In this document: in pieces, positions 42,180 through 49,678 of the stretch | Position numbering within the stretch: position 1 is the stretch's first letter | Layout: each line of letters starts with the position of its first letter | NCBI GenBank assembly: GCA_963825765.1 | Contig: CAWGUU010000002.1 | Location: 59,496 to 123,495, forward strand | Direction of reading: 5' to 3' | Source of the DNA: CAWGUU01 sp963825765 | GTDB lineage: Bacteria > Actinomycetota > Acidimicrobiia > Acidimicrobiales > AC-14 | Length of the DNA stretch: 64,000 nt | The notes under the pieces: model-generated | Told to the model about the DNA's origin: nothing | What the model saw: the letters and a program-made list of their open reading frames with translations, nothing else | The model's database searches: none | Position numbers and translations under genes: made by a program

Positions 42180-43270
42180 CCGACGCCGCGGGCTCTCCCG
42201 CCGACCTGACCGCCGCTGCCGGCGGTGCCCCCGACTTGGACGAGGCCGCCACCGCAGCCGAGCTCACCGACGCCGCCGAGCGGGGCACGGGCGTCATCCT
42301 GGAGGTCGACGGCCTGGTGAAGCACTACCCCGTGCGGAAAGGGATCCTGCGGCGCCACGTCGACGACGTCCATGCCGTGTGTGGCGTGAGCTTCACCGTC
42401 AGGCGGGGCGAGACACTGGGTCTGGTCGGGGAGTCCGGCTGCGGAAAGTCGACGACGGCGCGCTGCATCCTCCGCCTCGCCCCGGCGACGGCCGGAACGA
42501 TCCGCTTCGACGGCAGGGACATCGCCTCGCTCGGCGGACGCGAGCTTCGCCGGCTGCGGCGTCGCCTGCAGATGGTGTTCCAGGATCCATACGCCTCCCT
42601 CAACCCCCGGATGACGGTGCAGGCGATCCTCGCCGACCCCCTGCGGGTGCACGGGCTGTACGGGCAGGAGGGGGCGGCTCGGGTGAAAGAGCTGCTCCGC
42701 GTGGTGGGTCTCAACCCCGAGCACGCCAGCCGGTACCCGCACGAGTTCTCCGGCGGCCAGCGACAACGCCTCGGGATCGCCCGCGCCCTGGCCCTCGACC
42801 CCGACCTGTTGGTGCTCGACGAGCCGGTCTCTGCCCTCGACGTCTCCATCCGGGCCGGGGTCATCAACCTGCTCGAGGACCTCCAGGACCGCCTCGGCCT
42901 CGCGTACCTGTTCGTCGCCCACGACCTCTCGGTCGTGCGGCACGTCTCGGACCATGTCGCGGTGATGTACCTCGGCAAGATCGTCGAGATCGGCAGTCGC
43001 GCCGACGTGTACCACCGACCGTCGCATCCGTACACCCAGGCCTTGCTGTCCGGGGTTCCGATTCCCGACCCCCGGGCGGAACGACGGCGCACCCGCATCG
43101 TGCTTCAGGGAGACGTTCCCAGTCCCGTCGACCCCCCCTCCGGCTGCAGGTTCCGCACGAGGTGCTGGAAGGCTGAGGACATCTGTGCCGCCGAGGAGCC
43201 TGCCCTCGTCGACAGAGGTCAGGACCACCCCGTCGCCTGCCATTTCGCGGACGTCCGCTCGGTGCTCTAG
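42176..43270 (+). CDS. Oligopeptide ABC transporter ATPase (OppF/DppF type)
   Basis: Walker A GESGCGKST, Q-loop FQDPYASLNPRM, signature SGGQRQRLGIARAL, Walker B LVLDEPVSALDV and H-loop HDLS. The oligo_HPY C-terminus contains CRFRTRCWKAEDIC. GTG 42176 overlaps the previous stop. The first ~40 residues are Ala/Asp-rich and unusual, possibly because the true start is further in. It is the last gene of the transporter operon. Confidence 0.93.
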   Translation: MTDAAGSPADLTAAAGGAPDLDEAATAAELTDAAERGTGVILEVDGLVKHYPVRKGILRRHVDDVHAVCGVSFTVRRGETLGLVGESGCGKSTTARCILRLAPATAGTIRFDGRDIASLGGRELRRLRRRLQMVFQDPYASLNPRMTVQAILADPLRVHGLYGQEGAARVKELLRVVGLNPEHASRYPHEFSGGQRQRLGIARALALDPDLLVLDEPVSALDVSIRAGVINLLEDLQDRLGLAYLFVAHDLSVVRHVSDHVAVMYLGKIVEIGSRADVYHRPSHPYTQALLSGVPIPDPRAERRRTRIVLQGDVPSPVDPPSGCRFRTRCWKAEDICAAEEPALVDRGQDHPVACHFADVRSVL

Positions 43271-43415
43271 CAGCCCGGACGCCGGCGCCGCGCCCCAGGC
43301 GGAATTGGGCCGAATGGCCCATCGCTACCGGTAGGACACAGGTTCACACTCACGGCGTAGTCCCGTCGCAAGGGGCGGCCGCGGCTCCCGGCGGCCGCCC
43401 AGAGAGGAGCACGCC

Positions 43416-44111
43416 GTGGCCGGACGCAGCTTCAAGGTCACGTTGCTGGTTCTCGGCACCACGGTCTCGTTGCTCTTGGGCGCCGGGCTGTTCGCCCTCA
43501 CCAGCGACTCCGTCACCAGCGCGGGGAACTCCGCCGAATCCGGTACCTGGAAGCCGCCGGCGCACGACCTCCAGGTGGCGACCAGCGACGACTTCGGGTT
43601 CGCCTGCGCCAACGCCAACTACACCACGTCGCTCCCTGTCACCTTCTCGGCCGCCCCTCTCGACCTGGCCAGGTCGCCGGGCGCCGGCCCGTACGTCAGC
43701 AAGATCGTCTGCGTCAAGAACGCCGGCACCGCGCCGGCGCGCCTCACCGCGTCGGTCACGAACTTCGTGCAGACAGAGACCGCGTGCTCGACCGGCGAGG
43801 CGGAGGCCGGCGACGCCACCTGCGGCGAGGGCGCCGGCGAGGTCGGCACGGTCCTCGACGAGACCATGTCCCAATACGCCGAGGTCGGGAGCGACCCCGA
43901 CTGCACCGCTTCGGGTTACCCCGTGTCGCGGTTCGAGTCGGGCTACGTCGACAACACCCTGCACCCGTCGCTCCCGCCCGGCGCCTCTTGTCGCTTCGTC
44001 TACATGCTGTCGCCGACCTTCTTGTCGGTCACCGAGTCCCAACGGCTCCAGGCCCAGACGGACGCGGTCCAGTGGGACCTGGTCCTGACCCTCCAGGACG
44101 TCGTCGTGTGA
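43416..44111 (+). CDS. SipW-dependent-type secreted protein (TasA/CalY-like)
   Basis: A 231-residue protein with a long N-terminal hydrophobic helix followed by the SipW-type cleavage context SVTSAGNSAESGTW, characteristic of TasA/camelysin-like matrix proteins. The mature part is Ser/Thr/Gly-rich with several Cys (FACANANY, STGEAEAGDATCG, DPDCTASG), so disulfides are likely. A GAGAGGAG ribosome binding site precedes GTG/ATG 43416. It overlaps the SipW-like peptidase gene by GTGA; the peptidase probably processes it. Fibre-forming or surface-adhesive function is a family inference. Confidence 0.75.
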   Translation: MAGRSFKVTLLVLGTTVSLLLGAGLFALTSDSVTSAGNSAESGTWKPPAHDLQVATSDDFGFACANANYTTSLPVTFSAAPLDLARSPGAGPYVSKIVCVKNAGTAPARLTASVTNFVQTETACSTGEAEAGDATCGEGAGEVGTVLDETMSQYAEVGSDPDCTASGYPVSRFESGYVDNTLHPSLPPGASCRFVYMLSPTFLSVTESQRLQAQTDAVQWDLVLTLQDVVV

Positions 44112-44767
44112 CCCGGGTCGCCCGCGGGGCGGCCGCCGCCCTGGTGACCGTCGTCCTGCTCGTCCTCGCCGGGTTCCTCGGCACCGCCTGGCTCCACCAC
44201 TGGACGTTCCACATCGTAGAGACCGGCTCCATGGCACCGGCGATCCCGAAGGACAGCGTGGCCGCGGTCACACCGGTGAACGGGCGGGACATCGCCGTCG
44301 GCGACGTGATCTCCTTCGCGTTTGCCGACCAGCCCGAGGCCACGATCGTCCACCGGGTGGTGGAGCGCATCGACCAGGCCGACGCCGTGTTCTTCCGCAC
44401 CAAGGGCGACGCCAACGCCGAGCCCGACCTCCGGCTCATCCCTGCTTCCGCCGTCGAGGGCGAGGTGACCTTCGACCTCCGTGGCGCCGGGGTGGTGGCC
44501 CGGCAGCTACACCCGCCGTGGACCTGGCTCCTCCTCGTCGGCGGGCCGCTCGCCCTCCTTCTCTTCGGCGAGCTGCGACGCGTCCGGCGCCAGCACGCCG
44601 AGCCCGAGGCCCAGCGCCTCGCAGGTGATCGGGCATGGCTGCCCCCGTTCAGCTCCACATACGTGCGTGTCGCAGAGCCGGCACATCCACCCGCCGGCCG
44701 ATCCCCCGGTCTCCAGCGATCCCCGGGAGGCGACCCGGTCGCGCACCACGCCCAGGAGGACACGTGA
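44108..44767 (+). CDS. sipW: SipW-type signal peptidase I (ER/archaeal catalytic type)
   Basis: A 219-residue integral membrane protease. The catalytic Ser is S41 in VETGSMAPAIPKDS; the second catalytic residue is His82 in TIVHRVVERI, as in SipW and eukaryotic-type signal peptidases, where His replaces the usual Lys. N-terminal and C-terminal hydrophobic segments anchor it. GTG 44108 overlaps the TasA-like gene stop. The recognisable protein ends near residue 160; the rest is antisense to the marR gene. Confidence 0.88.
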   Translation: MTRVARGAAAALVTVVLLVLAGFLGTAWLHHWTFHIVETGSMAPAIPKDSVAAVTPVNGRDIAVGDVISFAFADQPEATIVHRVVERIDQADAVFFRTKGDANAEPDLRLIPASAVEGEVTFDLRGAGVVARQLHPPWTWLLLVGGPLALLLFGELRRVRRQHAEPEAQRLAGDRAWLPPFSSTYVRVAEPAHPPAGRSPGLQRSPGGDPVAHHAQEDT

Positions 44768-45202
44768 CACGAGCTCCTCGAACGACGCCCGCTCGCTGGC
44801 CGACAGGGGGGCGAGCGCCTCCGTGAGCACGGAGGCACGTGACGCCACCACCTCTTCGGCCGCACGTCTCCCGGCCTCGGTGAGCGTCACGACGGTGACC
44901 CTGGCGTCCGTGCCCCGGCGCCGGGTCACCAGCCCCTCGGCCATCAGCCCGTCGACGAGGCGCACCGTGCCCGACGACGTCAGGCCGAGCACCTGGCCCA
45001 GGAGGTCGACGCTGGGTTCGTCGAGAAACGTGTGCAGGGCCGACAGGGCGGTGGCCGAGGAAGCCGACCGGCCCCACACCCCCCCGCCGGCCGACCCCGA
45101 CGCCCGCAGCGCACCCTGGAGCTTGTCGGTGAGGGCCAGGGCCAGCGCCCCCAGGCGGTTGGCGCCGGCATCGAAGCCCCCTGGCGACGGTGGTGCAGTC
45201 AA
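44507..45202 (-). CDS. MarR-family regulator with Cys-rich tail
   Basis: A 231-residue winged-helix MarR protein (DLLGQVLGLTSSGTVRLVDGLMAEGLVTRRRGTDARVTVVTLT). After the dimer helices comes GGWMCRLCDTHVCGAERGQPCPITC, a Cys-rich tail seen in a MarR subgroup and a possible metal site. The last ~35 residues are read antisense to sipW. Its ATG overlaps the DUF3224 stop by ATGA. A TAGATGT-N9-ACATCTA inverted repeat upstream of DUF3224 (45628-45650) is a good candidate operator. Confidence 0.82.
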   Translation of the reverse strand: MTAPPSPGGFDAGANRLGALALALTDKLQGALRASGSAGGGVWGRSASSATALSALHTFLDEPSVDLLGQVLGLTSSGTVRLVDGLMAEGLVTRRRGTDARVTVVTLTEAGRRAAEEVVASRASVLTEALAPLSASERASFEELVSRVLLGVVRDRVASRGSLETGGSAGGWMCRLCDTHVCGAERGQPCPITCEALGLGLGVLAPDASQLAEEKEGERPADEEEPGPRRV

Positions 45203-45597
45203 CCGAGCTCGTACTCCAGGACGAAGAACGCCTCCGAGCCATGCGGCGCGTCCATCCGCCCGTCGCCGGTCAGCTTCTCCAGCTCACCGGTGCCCGAGCC
45301 GGGTACGACCGACCAGTCCCCCCGGGCGGTGGCGCCGTCGAACGTGCCGGCGGTCTGCAGGACGAATCGTCCCGACCGGCCGTCCACCTCACCGGTGATC
45401 TGCTGCATGCCCACCCAGGCGGCGGTGCCGTCGGGCCGGTAGCACAGCAGCCACTCCACCGACCCCTCGCCCTCGATGTCGCCGGTGAAGCGCTGGGTCA
45501 CGCTGGCCCGGGTCAGCTTCCTGTCCTCGTCGATCTGCTCGTACGGCTCCTCGTTCCACGAGGTCAGCTCGAACGATCCTTCGGCTCGCTGTCGCAT
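45199..45597 (-). CDS. DUF3224 domain protein
   Basis: A 132-residue DUF3224 beta-barrel (allene-oxide-cyclase-like): SFELTSWNEEPYEQ, then EGEGSVEWLLCYRPDGTAAWVGMQQITG and GRSGRFVLQTAGTFDG. An AAGGAGG ribosome binding site precedes ATG 45597. It is the first gene of a DUF3224-marR operon; a ligand-binding role is possible. Confidence 0.85.
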   Translation of the reverse strand: MRQRAEGSFELTSWNEEPYEQIDEDRKLTRASVTQRFTGDIEGEGSVEWLLCYRPDGTAAWVGMQQITGEVDGRSGRFVLQTAGTFDGATARGDWSVVPGSGTGELEKLTGDGRMDAPHGSEAFFVLEYELG

Positions 45598-45627
45598 GTC
45601 GGCAGCCTCCTTGTGGGTCGGCCGAAT

Positions 45628-45650
45628 TAGATGTATGCCTCACACATCTA
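45628..45650. promoter_or_regulatory. Inverted repeat operator upstream of DUF3224-marR
   Basis: TAGATGT and ACATCTA separated by nine bases, a perfect 7-bp inverted repeat of MarR-site size, 31 bp upstream of the DUF3224 start. Autoregulation by the downstream MarR gene is the simplest idea. Confidence 0.5.
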
Positions 45651-45651
45651 T

Positions 45652-46635
45652 CTACCCTGGCGCGCCGTTCGGCAAACCCCGGGCGGCCCGGTAGGCGTCC
45701 CACACGTCGGGCCGGAGCCGGCCCCGGTCGCTCACGGGCAGGCCGGCCGCCATCGCCCACGCCCGTACCTCGGCCGTCGTCGGCTCCGGCGGGGCCAGCA
45801 CCCCGGCCGGCGCCAGCTCCCCCGCCAGCAGGTCGGCCGCCGGATGGGTCGCCAGCTCCACGGCCGACGCCCCGAGGAACCGGTAGGTCCACTCCTGGGC
45901 CAGCGCCCGGGTCTCGCAGAACACGATCGGCACCGTCGGGAAACGGACCTGGACCTCGGCCAGGCCGTCGGCCACGATCGCCGGGCGGACCCGTTCGAGC
46001 TTGAAGACCGCCGAATACCGGTCCTCCACCACGACCGCGGCCCGAGGGAGAGCGGCCAGGTCGGCCAGCGCGTACCGCAGCTTGCCGGTGGTCAGCGTCG
46101 CCACCAGGTCGGCGAGGGTCTTGCGCTCGACAGCGGCCACCACCCGCCCGTCCACCTCGACGGCGTAGTCGCCGGCGGCCAGGGCCCGGCGCACCGTCAC
46201 CGCCTGCTGGTGGCTGAACCGCCACGGATAGCGCTCGTAGCTGTCGACGACAATCGTGAGCGGCCCCGCCGCGCTCCGGCTGGTCGGGAGCCCGACGTTG
46301 GGCCGGGCCTGCTTGGCCGTTCTCGCCGTCTGCCAGAAGACGGCCTGCCTGCCGCCGCGGATCCGGGTGAACACGATCTGCGACCGGTTCTCGCGGCTGC
46401 GGTCGAGGACCAGGTCGATGGCCGCCCCCCGGCGCTCGCACGACCGCACCGGCACCCGCTCGAGCACCTCGGGCGCCTCCGGCCAGGAGGTCTCCGGGTG
46501 GCAGAACACCTTCGCCGTGCGGGGCCAGGAGTCACCCGCCTTCAGCACCACGCCCCCGGGCCCGAGCGGCAGGCGGATGAGGAACGGCAGCGACGACCCG
46601 GGATCGGGGTTCCTCGCCACCACGAAGTCCTCCAT
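45652..46635 (-). CDS. ERCC4-domain nuclease fused to Lsr2-like DNA-binding domain
   Basis: A 327-residue protein. The ERCC4/XPF nuclease core is VVDSYERYPWRF, YAVEVDGRVVAAVERKTLADL and AAVVVEDRYSAVF, including the (D)-x-ERK motif. The N-terminal ~130 residues contain no known domain by eye. The C-terminus, TTAEVRAWAMAAGLPVSDRG...DVWDAYRAARG, is the AT-hook-like Lsr2 C-terminal DNA-binding domain. It probably binds and nicks structured DNA. It starts at ATG 46635 and diverges from the molybdopterin oxidoreductase; the 12-bp inverted repeat at 46677-46726 lies between. Confidence 0.82.
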   Translation of the reverse strand: MEDFVVARNPDPGSSLPFLIRLPLGPGGVVLKAGDSWPRTAKVFCHPETSWPEAPEVLERVPVRSCERRGAAIDLVLDRSRENRSQIVFTRIRGGRQAVFWQTARTAKQARPNVGLPTSRSAAGPLTIVVDSYERYPWRFSHQQAVTVRRALAAGDYAVEVDGRVVAAVERKTLADLVATLTTGKLRYALADLAALPRAAVVVEDRYSAVFKLERVRPAIVADGLAEVQVRFPTVPIVFCETRALAQEWTYRFLGASAVELATHPAADLLAGELAPAGVLAPPEPTTAEVRAWAMAAGLPVSDRGRLRPDVWDAYRAARGLPNGAPG

Positions 46636-46676
46636 GCGGCCATCAGTCTGGTCGCTGCGCCGGGCCCGACGCGCGA

Positions 46677-46726
46677 GTTCTGCTCGCGATTGACCCCCCT
46701 ATAACCAGGAACTGCGCGAGCAGAAC
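46677..46726. repeat. 12-bp inverted repeat, copy 1 of a dispersed element
   Basis: GTTCTGCTCGCG (46677-46688) and CGCGAGCAGAAC (46715-46726) are perfect complements with a 26-nt spacer in the divergent promoter region of the ERCC4 and moxY-type genes. The right half is nearly repeated at 61467-61508. Confidence 0.65.
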
Positions 46727-46753
46727 GCCGGGCTGGGTCGGTAGCGTGACCGG

Positions 46754-47365
46754 ATGGCCAAGGTGAGCCGGGGGTTCGCGGGGCGGGGTCGGGCGGAGCG
46801 CGACCCGAGGCTGCCTCCTGGCCAGTACGACACGGGCACGGACTGGCCGGTGCTGACGGCCGAGGCCACGCCCAAGCTGGCCACGGCGACCTGGACGTTC
46901 GCCGTCGAGGGCCTGGTCGAGAACCCCACCACATGGACGTGGGACGAGATCCACGCCCTGCCGCCGTCCACCTACGAGGGCGACATCCACTGCGTGACGA
47001 CGTGGTCGAAGCTGGCAATGACGTGGAGCGGCGTGTCCGTGGACACCCTGCTGGCGGTGGCGGTGCCGCTGCCGTCGGCAACCCACGTCCTCGCCACCTC
47101 CCACACCGACTACACCACCAACCTGCCTCTGGCCGACGTCACCGGCGGCAAGGCCTGGGTGGCGTGGGAGGCCGACGGCAAGCCACTGCCCACCGCCCAC
47201 GGCGGGCCGGCCCGGCTGCTCGTCCCCCACCTCTACTTCTGGAAGAGCGCCAAGTGGGTGGCGTCACTGCAGCTGCTCGACCACGACGAGCCCGGGTTCT
47301 GGGAGCGTTACGGCTACCACGACCGGGGCGACCCCTGGCTCGAGCAGCGCTACCAGGGCGACTGA
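46754..47365 (+). CDS. Molybdopterin-dependent oxidoreductase (YedY/sulfite-oxidase-like)
   Basis: A 203-residue Oxidored_molyb fold: YDTGTDWPVLTAEATP, FAVEGLVENPTTWTWDEI and GDIHCVTTWSK with the molybdenum-liganding Cys (C80); HGGPARLLVPHLYFWKSAKWV is typical. It has no Tat signal, so it is cytoplasmic. It sits 12 bp before an FAD reductase, a common actinobacterial pairing in which the reductase would supply or accept electrons. Substrate unknown. Confidence 0.88.
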   Translation: MAKVSRGFAGRGRAERDPRLPPGQYDTGTDWPVLTAEATPKLATATWTFAVEGLVENPTTWTWDEIHALPPSTYEGDIHCVTTWSKLAMTWSGVSVDTLLAVAVPLPSATHVLATSHTDYTTNLPLADVTGGKAWVAWEADGKPLPTAHGGPARLLVPHLYFWKSAKWVASLQLLDHDEPGFWERYGYHDRGDPWLEQRYQGD

Positions 47366-47377
47366 CCCAGACACACC

Positions 47378-48124
47378 TTGGGCTCGCCCGCTTTGTGGCA
47401 GGTCGCCACCGTCGTCGACGTACGGGACGAGACGGCTCGGGCCAAGACGTTCCGCCTGGCCCTGCCTGAGTCGTCGCACCACGCGGCCGGCCAGCACTAC
47501 GTCGTCCGCCTCACCGCCCCCGACGGCTATACCGCCTCCCGCTCGTACTCGATCGCGTCGGCGCCCGACGGCGGCAACGAGATCGAGCTCACCGTCGAGC
47601 GGCTGCGGGAGGGCGAGGTGTCGACCTACCTCCACGAGGTCGTCGAGCCCGGCGACGAGCTCGAAGTGAGGGGGCCCATCGGGGGCTGGTTCGTCTGGGA
47701 CGGCACGACCCGTGCGGTGCTGGTCGGCGGAGGGTCGGGCGTGGTCCCGCTGATGGCGATGCTGCGCCATGCCCGCAACACCGGTCGCACCGACCTCCTG
47801 CGCCTGATCGTGTCCGTCCGCTCGCCCCGGGACCTCTACTACGCCGACGAGCTGCCCGGGCCGGAGAGCAGCGTCGTCTACACGAGGGAGGCACCGGACG
47901 GCTGGCCCCGCCCGGTCGGGCGGCTCACCGCCCGCGACGTGGCCGGCGCCCTGCTACCCGATGCCCTGATGCCAGATGTCCTGATGCCAAATGTCCTGCT
48001 ACCTGACGTGACGGCGTACGTGTGCGGGTCGGCCCGGTTCGCCGACGCCGCCACCGACCTGCTCGTGGCCACCGGCGTCCCCACCGGTCGCATCCGGGTG
48101 GAGCGCTTCGGCCCCTCCGGTTGA
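47378..48124 (+). CDS. FAD/NAD(P)H ferredoxin-reductase-like oxidoreductase
   Basis: A 248-residue protein with the FAD-binding RSYSIAS motif and NAD(P)-binding GGGSGVVPLMAML and VCGSARFADAA. A 4x15-bp repeat (47951-48010) inserts LLPDALMPDVLMPNVLLPDV before the last beta strand. The TTG start at 47378 follows the molybdopterin gene by 12 bp; TTG 47393 is an alternative. The last ~126 bp overlap the opposite-strand DUF6629 gene. It is probably the redox partner of the upstream enzyme. Confidence 0.87.
   Translation: MGSPALWQVATVVDVRDETARAKTFRLALPESSHHAAGQHYVVRLTAPDGYTASRSYSIASAPDGGNEIELTVERLREGEVSTYLHEVVEPGDELEVRGPIGGWFVWDGTTRAVLVGGGSGVVPLMAMLRHARNTGRTDLLRLIVSVRSPRDLYYADELPGPESSVVYTREAPDGWPRPVGRLTARDVAGALLPDALMPDVLMPNVLLPDVTAYVCGSARFADAATDLLVATGVPTGRIRVERFGPSG
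47951..48010 (+). repeat. Four 15-bp tandem repeats in the flavin reductase gene
   Basis: Four 15-bp units starting CTG encode LLPDA-LMPDV-LMPNV-LLPDV. Units 2 and 3 differ at a single base, so recent slippage is likely. Confidence 0.8.
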
Positions 48125-48790
48125 CGACGCCGCGCCTGCGGACCTCTCCCGGCCTGCGCGGCGGAGGTCTGTGCGGTGGAGGTGGGCGACCATGAGGATG
48201 CTGGTGAACGCCGCCCAGACGCACCACAGCGAGATGAAGCTGCTCTTGCTGAGCCAGGCCAGCAGGACTGCCGCCACCAGGTTTGCCACCCCGAACCACC
48301 GCAGGTTCCGATGCCGCGACACCAGGCACGGCCCGCAAACGGCCACCACGTACAGCGCGACGAGGGTCCCGCCGTGCCACAGGTTGACGAAGTAGTCGAT
48401 GTGATTGCCCCGGATGGTCGCCACGACCGGACCACGCACGACCCCCGACATGAGGAAGAACGACGCCACCGCCCCCGCCAGGACGAACCCCCGCATGCGG
48501 CGCCGGTCCTCGGGCGGCTCGAGCTCGCGGACGGCGACCGGCACGAGCACGGGGAGCAGGCCGAAGGCGATGACCAGGTAGGCGTAGAGAGCCGGCTCCC
48601 ACACCGACTTGGACACATTGCCGGTCAGCCCGAGCCACACCAGCGCCTCGACCATCTGGTGCCCGGCGAGCGTGACAGGCACAGCCGCCAGCGCCAGGTC
48701 CGCGGGCCGGTGCACATGCCGTAGGCCGTCGATCGCAACGGCGCCCACGACGACTCCGGCCACCAGGTCCGCCTCGGCCGAGAAGCACAT
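47999..48790 (-). CDS. DUF6629 integral membrane protein
   Basis: A 263-residue protein starting MCFSAEADLVAGVVVGAVAIDG, a DUF6629 signature, with about six hydrophobic helices and a HIDYFVNLWHGGTL segment. The last ~55 residues are charged and read antisense to the flavin reductase gene. Function unknown. Confidence 0.8.
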   Translation of the reverse strand: MCFSAEADLVAGVVVGAVAIDGLRHVHRPADLALAAVPVTLAGHQMVEALVWLGLTGNVSKSVWEPALYAYLVIAFGLLPVLVPVAVRELEPPEDRRRMRGFVLAGAVASFFLMSGVVRGPVVATIRGNHIDYFVNLWHGGTLVALYVVAVCGPCLVSRHRNLRWFGVANLVAAVLLAWLSKSSFISLWCVWAAFTSILMVAHLHRTDLRRAGRERSAGAASSTGGAEALHPDATGGDAGGHEQVGGGVGEPGRPAHVRRHVR

Positions 48791-48860
48791 GCTCGCCCAC
48801 TTTCCGACGAGTTCGAAGGAGTCAGGGCCGTGGGCGCAAGCGGTGGCTCAACCTGGAATT

Positions 48861-49604
48861 TTACTCCTGTCGAGGCGATTTGGGGTCGCGTTTCGCCGGG
48901 GTGGCGCCATCCCGCTGGGGTCGGAGCATGGCCGGGTGCAGTAGGACCGCCTCGCCCGAGGTGAACAGCTGGGCCGGACGCCCGCCGTCACGGGTCGTCG
49001 TGTGGTCGGTCGGGACGACGAAGCCCGGGGTCGTCGTCACCTTGCGGTGGAAGTTGCGGGGGTCGAGCGCCGTCCCCCACACCGCCTCGTAGACGCGGCG
49101 CAGCTCGGCGATCGTGAACTCCGCCCCGCAGAAGGCGGCGGCGAGGGGTGCGTACTCGAGCTTGGCCCGCGCCCGCTCCACGCCGTCGGTGAGGATCCGG
49201 TGGTGGTCGAAGGCGAGATGGCCGGGATCGCCCAGCACGTCGTCGACCGGGGCCCAGCTGGCGGCCGAGGCGTCGGTGCCGGCACGGGGTGACGGGAGGT
49301 CCGGCAGCAGGGCCAGGTAGGCGACGCTCACCACGTGGCCACGGGGGTCTCGCCCCGGGGCACCGTAGGTGGCGAGCTGTTCGAGGTGGCCCGCGGCCTC
49401 CACCCCCGTCTCCTCCGCCAACTCGCGGGCGGCAGCGGCAGGAAGGTCCTCGTCGTCATGGACGAACCCGCCGGGAAGGGCCCGCCGTCCCCGGAAGGGC
49501 TCGACGCCCCGCTCCACCAGCAGGATCACCAGCCGGTCGTCGGCGACGGTCAGCACGACCAGGTCGACGGTGACCGCGGCGGTGCACCGCAGGGGAGATG
49601 TCAC
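48861..49604 (-). CDS. NUDIX-domain transcriptional regulator (NrtR-like)
   Basis: A 247-residue protein: NUDIX box GGFVHDDEDLPAAAARELAEETGVE in the N-terminal ~140 residues, then a winged-helix C-terminus (EFTIAELRRVYEAVWGTALDPRNFHRKV). This fusion is the NrtR family of NAD-metabolism repressors. NUDIX Glu residues are present, so it may bind ADP-ribose-like ligands. It diverges from the SPFH gene, with two matching palindromes at 49618 and 49651 between them. Confidence 0.85.
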   Translation of the reverse strand: MTSPLRCTAAVTVDLVVLTVADDRLVILLVERGVEPFRGRRALPGGFVHDDEDLPAAAARELAEETGVEAAGHLEQLATYGAPGRDPRGHVVSVAYLALLPDLPSPRAGTDASAASWAPVDDVLGDPGHLAFDHHRILTDGVERARAKLEYAPLAAAFCGAEFTIAELRRVYEAVWGTALDPRNFHRKVTTTPGFVVPTDHTTTRDGGRPAQLFTSGEAVLLHPAMLRPQRDGATPAKRDPKSPRQE

Positions 49605-49617
49605 GCCGCCATTGTAA

Positions 49618-49665
49618 TCGTCATCTTGACGAGAAGCCCGTTCGGGGTTATCGTCGTTTTGACGA
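49618..49665. promoter_or_regulatory. Two operator-like palindromes between nrtR-like and SPFH genes
   Basis: TCGTCATCTTGACGA (49618-49632) and TCGTCGTTTTGACGA (49651-49665), 33 bp apart, each with TCGTC/GACGA arms, and each within a larger ATCGTC-TTGACGAGAAG direct repeat. They lie in the shared promoter of the NUDIX regulator and the SPFH operon, an ideal spot for autoregulated repression. Confidence 0.65.
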
Positions 49666-49678
49666 GAAGGAGAGGCCG

